64,000 nucleotides of DNA from positions 7,876,233-7,940,232 of the forward strand of contig CP036432.1 in NCBI GenBank assembly GCA_007753675.1. Direction: 5' to 3'. The notes beneath the pieces are model-generated. The model did not search any database. It was not told the DNA's origin and saw nothing but the letters and a program-made list of their open reading frames with translations. Positions 17,095-24,900 of the stretch are shown piece after piece (within the stretch, counting starts at the first letter, position 1; every line of letters begins with the position of its first letter). This DNA comes from Stieleria magnilauensis. Its GTDB lineage: Bacteria > Planctomycetota > Planctomycetia > Pirellulales > Pirellulaceae. The translations under genes and the position numbers were made by a program.

Positions 17095-17802
17095 TCAAAG
17101 CGTCTCGTGCTTGACCCACTGGACGTTCCACGGCAGCCGGCCGACCGGCATGATTTTGAAACGCAACCCTTCGGCGTACAACTCGCGCAGCGACTGGATC
17201 GTCACGCGTAGCTTGGGCAGCATCTTTTCGAATTGTTTGAACGGCACGCTGATTTCGATCAAATCGTGTTTCGACAACTTGACGAACAGTTTTAATTTGA
17301 CGGTGTCGCCGCTGGTCGCAAAATCAAACTTCTCCTCCTTGGCCAGTTTTTTGACCTGGGCGACGATCGCTTTGGATTTGAACTCGCGGACTTTTTCGCG
17401 TTTCTTCGCACCGGCGTGACGACGGGCATAACGCTCCAGCACATGCCGGACGAACGTCTTGATCTCGTCCAGATCGCTGACCACGGCGCTGTGTTGGCTC
17501 TCGCGGAACCGATAGGAATGGATCGTCAATCGACTTTCGCTGTCGTATTCCAGCCGCAGCTCATCGCTTCGCCAATACTGTCCGTCGGTATTGGGCTCGG
17601 GGATCGTGAATCGACACAGTGTTTTCGAACGCGAATCCTTGTCGCCGGGATGCCGCGTCACGTGAACGCCTTCGATTTGCCCGAGCAGCGATTGCCAATG
17701 TTTGGATTCTTTGGAAAGATTCGCGCGGTCGACCACGATCGCAGACTGACCGGAAAAGTCTTCGCGAAACAGCTTTCGAATCGATGGCGGTGGAAGTTTC
17801 AT
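17095..17802 (-). CDS. Hypothetical protein, 235 aa
   Basis: MKLPPPSIRKLFREDFSGQS at 17802 is the likely start, because the extension to 17862 looks unstructured and overlaps the divergent promoter region. The product is a basic soluble protein with a middle helical Lys/Arg-rich stretch (RRHAGAKKREKVREFKSK) and a C-terminal mixed region. It has no membrane segment. I do not recognise the family. It is divergent from the hydrolase gene at 17892. Confidence 0.65.
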   Translation of the reverse strand: MKLPPPSIRKLFREDFSGQSAIVVDRANLSKESKHWQSLLGQIEGVHVTRHPGDKDSRSKTLCRFTIPEPNTDGQYWRSDELRLEYDSESRLTIHSYRFRESQHSAVVSDLDEIKTFVRHVLERYARRHAGAKKREKVREFKSKAIVAQVKKLAKEEKFDFATSGDTVKLKLFVKLSKHDLIEISVPFKQFEKMLPKLRVTIQSLRELYAEGLRFKIMPVGRLPWNVQWVKHETL

Positions 17803-17891
17803 CGCCGGTATCCTACGAAATTGATGCGGGCCTGGACACAACGGCTCCCTGGCGACTTCCAAGCGAACCGAAAAACGGCGACACTACGCCG

Positions 17892-18806
17892 ATGAGCGAA
17901 CTTTCAGACCAATTTGACGCCCCGAGCAAACGGTTCCAGCCCGGTGGTCATGCGATGGCCTATCGAGACGTCCGCCCGAGTGCAGCCGGCGAGGACGCGG
18001 GGTCGGCTGTGGAGGCACGGCCGACGATACTGTGTGTCCACGGCAACCCGACGTGGAGCTATTACTACCGCGCGGTGGCCCAGCGTTTCGGGGCGGACCA
18101 TCGAGTGATCGCCGTCGACCACATCGGCTGCGGCAACAGCGACAAGCCCAGCCAGGCCGAGTATGCGTACACGCTGGCCAGCCACCAATCCAATCTGGTC
18201 GCGTTGATCGAACATTTGGATTTGGACAACGTCGTGCTGCTCGCCCATGACTGGGGGGGCGCGATCGGCCTGGGGGCGGTCGTCCGCTGCAAACCGCGGT
18301 TCCGAGGCATCATGCTGCTCAACACGGCTGCCTTCCCGCCACCCTATGTCCCGTGGCGAATCGCCGCGTGCCGGATTCCGGTCCTCGGCACGCTGGGCGT
18401 CCGCGGATTGAACCTGTTTGCCAGAGCGGCGATCACGATGGCGATGAGTCGCAATCGGATGCGTCCGGAGGTGGCCGGGAATCTTTTGAAACCCTATGAC
18501 AGTTGGGCCAACCGCGTCGCGATCGACGCCTTCGTCCGCGACATCCCGTTTTCCAAGCGGGCGCCGACTTATCAAACGTTGGTCGATTTGGAAAACGCGT
18601 TGCCGTCGCTTGCCGATCTGCCCTCGCTGTTGGTCTGGGGGATGAAGGACTGGTGCTTTCGGCCGGAGTGTTTGCGACGGTTCCAAGCGGTTTGGCCGGC
18701 GGCGACGGCTGTCGAGATTGCCGACGCCGGGCACTACGTCATCGAAGACGCTGCCGAAGAAACGCTCGACGCGATCGGTCAATTTTTGGCCGACAAGATC
18801 CAGTGA
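17892..18806 (+). CDS. Alpha/beta hydrolase, haloalkane dehalogenase-like
   Basis: Start ATG 17892 gives 304 aa with the usual fold length. Family signatures are HGNPTW (oxyanion and halide-site region), the nucleophile in AHDWGGAIG with Asp followed by Trp as in dehalogenases, and the catalytic His in AGHYVIED. A cap domain lies between. Candidate activities are hydrolytic dehalogenation or the OleB-type beta-lactone decarboxylation, which shares these motifs. No OleA/C/D genes are adjacent. Its stop overlaps the CitG-like start (GTGA), so it is in one operon with that gene. Confidence 0.85.
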   Translation: MSELSDQFDAPSKRFQPGGHAMAYRDVRPSAAGEDAGSAVEARPTILCVHGNPTWSYYYRAVAQRFGADHRVIAVDHIGCGNSDKPSQAEYAYTLASHQSNLVALIEHLDLDNVVLLAHDWGGAIGLGAVVRCKPRFRGIMLLNTAAFPPPYVPWRIAACRIPVLGTLGVRGLNLFARAAITMAMSRNRMRPEVAGNLLKPYDSWANRVAIDAFVRDIPFSKRAPTYQTLVDLENALPSLADLPSLLVWGMKDWCFRPECLRRFQAVWPAATAVEIADAGHYVIEDAAEETLDAIGQFLADKIQ

Positions 18807-19678
18807 CCGGCGGCTTGCCCGCGATCCGTCGGGCGTGCACGCGACCGGTCGACGCGATCCGTTGGGCCTGTGTTCTGGAAGCGACCGCGCCGAAGGTCGG
18901 CAATGTTTATCCGGGCCGCGACTTTGACGATTTGACGTACCTGGATTTTGTCACCGCCGCCGAACTGACCGCGTCGGCCTTTGAACCGCCGCCCCCGTCG
19001 TTCAGCCACGGCGTGCTCGCTGCCTGCAACGCGTCGAAGAAACAGCTCGGCACGAACGTCAACTTGGGGATTTTGTTGCTGTTGGGGCCACTGGTCCAAG
19101 TCGATGCGGCCGATGAACGCGTCCGGTTGGATCGGTCGACCTGGAGCCGTGGCGTGACTGCGGTCTTGGACTCGATGACCGCCGACGATTCGAAACGGCT
19201 GTATGCAGCGATCAACGTCGCCAAACCGGGCGGGATGGGCCAGTCGGATGAAATGGATCTAAGCGGTCCGCCGCCGCAAGAGTTTTTGGCCGCGATGCGA
19301 CATGCCGCATCGCGTGATCGAATTGCAAGGAACTACTCGGACGGGTTCGCCGACTTGTTTGATCATGTCCTGCCCGTCGTCCAGCAAAGCGTGCTCGATG
19401 AACACGATCTGCTGAGCGGACTGGTGCTGGCGCAGTTGCGGTTGCTTGCCGCGGAACCCGACACCTTGATCGCCAGGAAGTTCGGCGACGGTGTCGCCCG
19501 CGAGGTTCAGCAGCGGGCGCGGTTTGACCACCGCGACGCCGAGCAACGCGACGCCTTCGATCGCTATTTGCGAACCGGTACACTTGATCTGGCGGGACAA
19601 TCCAACCGAATCAACCCCGGCACGACCGCCGATCTGATCGCAGCGGCCGTGTACGTGCTGTTGCGCGAGGCGGTGTAG
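18803..19678 (+). CDS. CitG-like triphosphoribosyl-dephospho-CoA synthase family protein
   Basis: The GTG at 18803 overlaps the hydrolase stop and gives 291 aa. The N-terminus has the family's APKVGNVYPGRDFDDLTYLD motif, and the middle has GTNVNLGILLLLGPL, both typical of CitG/MdcB. No citrate or malonate lyase genes are nearby. In methylotrophs and planctomycetes, CitG-like genes are found with tetrahydromethanopterin C1 genes (recollection). The following PTPS-like gene fits that context, so a role in cofactor synthesis is more likely than citrate lyase activation. Confidence 0.8.
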   Translation: MTGGLPAIRRACTRPVDAIRWACVLEATAPKVGNVYPGRDFDDLTYLDFVTAAELTASAFEPPPPSFSHGVLAACNASKKQLGTNVNLGILLLLGPLVQVDAADERVRLDRSTWSRGVTAVLDSMTADDSKRLYAAINVAKPGGMGQSDEMDLSGPPPQEFLAAMRHAASRDRIARNYSDGFADLFDHVLPVVQQSVLDEHDLLSGLVLAQLRLLAAEPDTLIARKFGDGVAREVQQRARFDHRDAEQRDAFDRYLRTGTLDLAGQSNRINPGTTADLIAAAVYVLLREAV

Positions 19679-19727
19679 CGCGTCATCGTTCCTCTTTCCC
19701 AATTACGTTTCCAACCAGGATCACTTC

Positions 19728-20222
19728 ATGAGCCAGCCCACCTACCGTGTCGATGTGTCCAAGGAGCAGTTCGTGTTTTCGGCCGCCCATTTTATCACCT
19801 TCGCCGGTGACATCTGCGAACGCATCCACGGACACAACTACGGCGTCCGGGCATCGGTGGAAGGCCCGTTGGATGAAAACCGTTACGTCGTCGATTTCAT
19901 CGCTCTCCGCGACGCCGTGTTGGAGCAGACCCAAGCGCTGGACCACCACGTGATCCTGCCCAGCGACCATGCGGAAATCCGAATCCGCAGCGATGACAAG
20001 GAGACGACGGCGAAGTTCCGGGACCGCCGTTGGGTGTTCCCCAATGAGGACTGTGTGATCTTGCCGGTGATCAACACCACGGCCGAAGAAATCGCTCGGG
20101 TGATCGCCGAACGAGTACGAGATAAAACCAAATCGCAATTCGGCGATGCGCTCAATTGGATCGAAGTCGCCGTGGATGAAAACCAAGGCCAGTGGGGCGT
20201 GTGTCGATTGCCATGGAAGTGA
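19728..20222 (+). CDS. 6-pyruvoyl-tetrahydropterin synthase / QueD family protein
   Basis: This is a 164-aa protein with the zinc ligands in FSAAHF and HGHNYG and the catalytic Cys in DICERIHGHN. It also has the family Asp/His pair region (LDHHVILP) and the C-terminal Glu (WIEVAVDENQ). It is longer than classic QueD because of a central insertion (about residues 85-110). It probably acts on dihydroneopterin triphosphate or a related pterin in the cytosol. Together with the CitG-like gene 49 bp upstream it points to pterin cofactor (H4MPT-type) synthesis; queuosine synthesis is the alternative. Confidence 0.87.
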   Translation: MSQPTYRVDVSKEQFVFSAAHFITFAGDICERIHGHNYGVRASVEGPLDENRYVVDFIALRDAVLEQTQALDHHVILPSDHAEIRIRSDDKETTAKFRDRRWVFPNEDCVILPVINTTAEEIARVIAERVRDKTKSQFGDALNWIEVAVDENQGQWGVCRLPWK

Positions 20223-20674
20223 GTGGTCGATTGCTCGGCGTTTTCCCGTCTTTAATTTTCGACTCCGGTGTCGGCAAGGAGAATGGTCAAAAGATGAGGT
20301 GGTCAAAAAATGTTGGCGACGGACGAGCGGTTGTTGCGTGGTGACTCCATTTTTTGACCAATCCATTTTTTGACCCCACAGTCCGTCTGCTCGATCTCCG
20401 TCTGCATGCGGAAGAAGGCAAATCTGGGGAGATACTTGTTGAGTGGATGGATAGACGGGCATACGTGTTGGTGTCTAGGCTTCAGCCGATCCTCGGCGCT
20501 GACGGACGCCGCAAGGCGGCGTGGAGGGACGCCTGCAGGCTGCACCCCAACGATTGCCAACTCGGCGCTCGTTTGGCACCATCGATGACGATCGAGTACG
20601 CTAAGCGATGTCGATCGATTGTCGTCCGGCCCTTGAAACGCGAATCATCGGGTCAATCAGACCGGTGATGTCCG
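20223..20674. other. Gene-free region with palindromic element
   Basis: These 452 bp have no supported gene. They contain the double half-site element at 20284-20375, described separately. The rest is unstructured to the eye, and the upstream part of the next gene's promoter should lie near 20600-20670. Confidence 0.5.
20284..20375. repeat. Double half-site palindromic element, family C copy 1
   Basis: The half-site tggtcaaaaaatg occurs twice on the left (20284, one mismatch, and 20300), and its reverse complement twice on the right (20348 and 20364). The pairs are 16 bp apart on each side of a 35-bp spacer. The geometry matches the element at 21796-21895, whose half-site sequence is different. 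This resembles REP/BIME or RAYT-type elements, but no RAYT gene is in the window. Confidence 0.7.
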
Positions 20675-20950
20675 ATGGAGAATCTTCGCATGTTTGACGT
20701 CTTGTTCCTCATGGGTGGGATTGCCCTGATTCTTGCTTGGGTGCTGGCGTTGGAAGCCAAACGCAGTCGCGAGTTTCGGCGACGGTGGCCGCCGATTTCG
20801 GAGGATGAATTCGTCGCAAACTGTTCGCCGGGGACGAATCGTGAGCGGGCGCTAAAGGTGCGCCGCATCATCTCCGAACAACTCGGCGTCCCCTACGAAC
20901 GGATCCATCCCGACCAGCGTTTCGTCGAGGACTTGGACTGCTGCAATTGA
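20675..20950 (+). CDS. Membrane-anchored carrier-like domain protein lacking the phosphopantetheine site, 91 aa
   Basis: An N-terminal membrane helix (VLFLMGGIALILAWVLALEA) precedes a short cytoplasmic region. That region looks like the first half of an acyl carrier protein: VRRIISEQLGVPYERIHPDQ then RFVEDLD. The canonical sequence continues with Asp-Ser-Leu, the pantetheine Ser, but this frame stops after CCN. An alternative start is ATG 20690, with ggagaa 7 bp upstream. Either a degenerate or truncated carrier, or a genuine non-carrier relative. Confidence 0.6.
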   Translation: MENLRMFDVLFLMGGIALILAWVLALEAKRSREFRRRWPPISEDEFVANCSPGTNRERALKVRRIISEQLGVPYERIHPDQRFVEDLDCCN

Positions 20951-20990
20951 CTCGTTTCCGCAGAGGACGCATGTTGTTTACTGAGGGATC

Positions 20991-21755
20991 TTGACCGTGA
21001 TTCGGCGGACGATGACGCAAACGCTTCGATGGATTGCGATGGCGATGATTCCCTATGTCGCCGTCACGATGGTTGTCTTTCTCTGCCAACGGTTCTTGCT
21101 GTTTCTTCCCACGCACCGCGATGTGCCCACGCTGCTCCAGCCGTGGTTGGTCGAAAACCGTACCCTTGGCTATTGTCGAGAAGTGCCCGGGGCACGGACT
21201 GTTTGGTTGATGACGCATGGAAACGGTGGTCAAGCGGCTGATCGTGATTATGTGCTCAGCCGAATGTCCGACCAGGATGCGCTCTATGTGCTGGAGTATC
21301 CGGGTTACGGGGCGCGGGATGGAAAATCGTGTCGAGACTCGTTCAATCAATCCACGGCGGAGGCCTATCGGATTTTGAAGTCACAGTACCCGGACACGCC
21401 CGTCTGTGTCCTCGGTGAATCGATCGGTAGCGGCCCAGCGTGTGAGCTTGCCTGGGAAGAAACGCCGCCGGACAAGATCGTGCTGGTCGTGCCCTTCGAC
21501 TCCCTGGCGAGCGTGGCGTCAAACCGGTTTTTCTTTTTGCCGGTGCGTCTGTTGCTGCTGGATGATTGGGACAACGTGGACGCACTGAAAGACTATGCGG
21601 GGCCGGTCGAGATCTTTGCAGCCACCGGCGACGAGATCATCCCCATCAAACACGCCCAAGCGTTGGCCAAGCAAATCCCCCACGCCCGCTTCACCGCGAT
21701 TTCGGGAGGGCACAACGATTGGGCTTTGAGTGACGACGTGAGGATCAGCCGATGA
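20991..21755 (+). CDS. Alpha/beta hydrolase with N-terminal membrane anchor
   Basis: The start is TTG 20991 (gagg just upstream), with GTG 20997 and ATG 21012 as alternatives. The 254-aa product has one N-terminal membrane helix and then a serine hydrolase core. It shows an oxyanion turn HGNGGQ, the nucleophile GESIGSG, an acid in ATGDEIIP and a His in SGGHNDWA. It resembles the YqkD/BEM46-like membrane hydrolases. Substrate unknown. It sits with the carrier-like gene between two palindromic elements. Confidence 0.8.
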   Translation: MTVIRRTMTQTLRWIAMAMIPYVAVTMVVFLCQRFLLFLPTHRDVPTLLQPWLVENRTLGYCREVPGARTVWLMTHGNGGQAADRDYVLSRMSDQDALYVLEYPGYGARDGKSCRDSFNQSTAEAYRILKSQYPDTPVCVLGESIGSGPACELAWEETPPDKIVLVVPFDSLASVASNRFFFLPVRLLLLDDWDNVDALKDYAGPVEIFAATGDEIIPIKHAQALAKQIPHARFTAISGGHNDWALSDDVRISR

Positions 21756-21795
21756 CCGAGCGCGATAAAAAATCCCCCGTCGCGGATGATATAAG

Positions 21796-21895
21796 TGGCA
21801 GAATGATACGGGGCAGAATGATGTACAGACTGTTTAGATCGCGGAGCGAGAATCAGACGGCCACCCCATCATTCTGCCACCCCATCATTCTGCCA
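21796..21895. repeat. Double half-site palindromic element, family C-like copy 2
   Basis: The half-site tggcagaatgat(g) occurs at 21796 and 21811, and the reverse complement catcattctgcc at 21867 and 21883. The layout is the same as at 20284-20375, with two direct copies about 16 bp apart on each side. The sequence is different, so this is the same architecture with a different arm. Confidence 0.7.
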
Positions 21896-21973
21896 TCGCC
21901 GTCTCGTCAAGGCCGCCGTCTGGCGACGGCAGCTACGCGACGTTATTCAGTCGTTGCTTCGCAGCTGTTTCGA

Positions 21974-24900
21974 TCAATCGGCCGGAGAGCCGTCGCTTTG
22001 CCGCTGCGACAGCAAGTCACGCAGCTCTTGATCCAAGCGATCGGTGGCGCCGTCGGGATCGTACCACCAGTCGCGCGACCAGACTCGGACGATGTTCCAG
22101 CCCAGGTTTTCCAGCACCCACTGACGCGTCTTGTCTCGGTCGCGTGCGGTGGCGGAGTTGCGGTAGGTGGCGCCGTCGCACTCGATGCCGGCCAGGTAGG
22201 TGCGTTTGTCGTGGGGGTCGCGGATCGCCAACGCGATGCGAAAACCAGAAACGCCGACCTGCGGTGTGACGTCCCAGCCCCGCGATTGCAGTCGATCAGC
22301 GATCGCCGCTTCCAATGCCGATCCGAACTTCGGCGTCGCGTCGGATTCTGGTTCCGGACGATGAAATTCCGCGGCGCCTTTTTCGGCGAAGGCCAAGAAC
22401 GACTTGAGGTCCCGCACGCCGCGTGATTTGGAATTTTCCGCGGGCAATTGATCGGCTTTAAACGACGAGAAAACAATCAGCTCTTCGCGTGCCCGGGTCA
22501 CGGCGACGTTCAAGCGTCGTTCGCCACCGTCACGGTTGAGCGCTCCGAAGGTCAGCGGGACCTTGCCGGATTTCCCCGGACCAAACGTGATCGAAAATAG
22601 CATCAAGTCTCGCTCGTCGCCCTGGACGTTTTCCAGGTTCTTGACGACGGTCGGTTCGATTCGATCGTCGCTGAAAAACCATTCCAGCGTCGGGTCATCA
22701 CGCTGGGCCTGGTCAAACAAATCCTGGATCAACGTTTGTTGCTGGCTATTGAACGTGACCACGCCGAGCGTCTTGCGATCCTGTTCGGGCAATTCCAACC
22801 ATTGTTTCATCCGCGCGACAGACTCGGCGACGATCGCTTCGGCTTCGATCGGGTTGGTGCGTGTCTTCCCGCGGTCGTACTGCGAATACGGTAGGTGCCG
22901 AAGCGTGACGGCGCTGTCGGTGGTTTCGGGCGACGGAAACGTGACCAGTTTGTTTTCGTAATAGTGATGATTGGAGAACGCGATCAACGATTCGTGTCGA
23001 CTGCGGTAGTGCCAATTCAACTGCAAGGTCGGCAATCCGGACGCTTTCGCTTCGTCGAGAATGCTTTCCAAATCACGCTCGTAGTCCTCCAGTTCCTCGT
23101 CGTCTTCGTCATCGTTGGATTTGCCAAAGAAATTGGTCGGCGGCAACTGGTTCGGGTCACCAACAATGATGGTTTGGCGGCCACGGGCAATCGCTCCGAT
23201 CGCATCCCAAGTGGTGATCTGGGACGCTTCGTCAAAGATCACGACGTCGAAGGGCGGTTGATCGGCAGGCAAATACTGCGCGATCGAAAGCGGCGACATC
23301 AACAGGCACGGGGCCAGCGAGGCGAAGTGCTCGGGCATCATCGAGACGAGTTCGCGGATCGATTTGCTGGGACGTTTCAATCCGATCTGGTGGCGAAGCA
23401 TTCCCAATTCTGACTTGCGCGGCACGTCGCTTTGATCGGGTAAACGATGAGCCACCGATTTTCGCACGCGACCGGCCGCGGCACTGCGGGCCTTGGCATC
23501 CAGTTCGATGAATTCACGGATCGTGTTCTCGTGTTGAAATCGTTGGAACTCGCGCAGCACTTGATCGGAATCGATCATCCGCGGCAGCCACCAGCGGACG
23601 TAGGCCAGACGAAATCGATCGGCAACATCGTCACAGGGGATTCTGCGCTCTTCCGTCGCGGAAACGATGGGCTCCAAGCCGACTTCACACGCGCGTCCGC
23701 GAACGGATTGCCACGCCGTCCAACGCTGCAGTTTGGTGCGGTTCGCTTGGATCCGTCGTGTCATCTCGACGGAATCGGTTAAGCAGTTGGTCGATTCGGT
23801 CGGGTGCGCGCGGCTTCCGGCGACGTGTTCGAATCGGCCTGCCGCGGTGTCAAAGGCTACGAAGTCGTCCGCGTATTGTTTCACCACTTCAAACAGCGGA
23901 ACGTCAGAAGATCGCTTACGCAAAAACGGTTCCACGGTCTGACGCAGTGTCTCGAATTGTGAATCCGTTTCCGCGTTGGGCTTGGCAACTCGACGAATGA
24001 CTTGCAGCAAGGCCTGACAACGTTGCAGGTGCTGGCCGATCGATGCGGTTGCCGAGTGTCGGTGCTGCCAGAGGTGGTCGCGGCTGGCGAGCGGGTTCCG
24101 GTCAATACGCGTGATGGCACGTTGCATGTCGCGGATGGGCGCGAAATCGTTCGGCGGATCCGCAACACCGAGTTTGGCAACACTCTGCAGCGATTTGATG
24201 ACGGCGCGTTTTCGCAGGTACGACATCGGCCAGTACGATGCGACGGCGGTGTTCCAGTCCTGTTCCAGTTGGTCGACGGGGATGCGTCGTAGGTCGTCAT
24301 CGTCGAAGGTCAGGGCACACTGGGCGGCGGCGCGATCAAAGGCGTTGATCGCATCGTCCAACTCATTGAGGTGTTCGGGCAATTCATCCAGCTGGTCGTC
24401 AAAGACGGTGCGGAAGTCATCGTTGACCGTGTCGGTCAACTCGATCGCGAGCCGATGTAGATCGCGGAGGTACGAGAATGATGTGTCGGCGGGGAGCTTC
24501 GTGTCCTGCAGTCCCAACGCTGCGCAAAAACGCTGCAATTCTGGCCGGAAATCGTCGATGGCCTCGATCAATGTTTGGCATTGATCGAGCAGTTCGCGTT
24601 CCCACTGCATCGACCATTCGGTTCTCGTGACCGCGTCGAGCGGGTCCATGTCGATGACGGCGGCGTAGTGGAGCGAGATTTCATTGGCCAGCGTTTCCAG
24701 ATGCCGATAGGCGTGTTGGTCATGCTGGTCAGGGTCGGGCCAAGACAAGTCCGCCGTTTCGAGTGACTGGCCGGCGACGGAGACCCCGATGGCTTGGTAG
24801 GCGGTCCAGCCATTGGATGCCTGGCGATGAAGTGCTTGGACGTAGGCGTTGAGCTGGTCGCGGGAGCATTGCAGATCTTCGTTGATCTTTTTCCACGCCG

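Noticed and set aside
16419..17131. Open frames inside the 79-bp array that read as small proteins
   Set aside because: The repeated peptide (MQALAAHF-type) is a product of the repeat length and hairpins, not of a gene.
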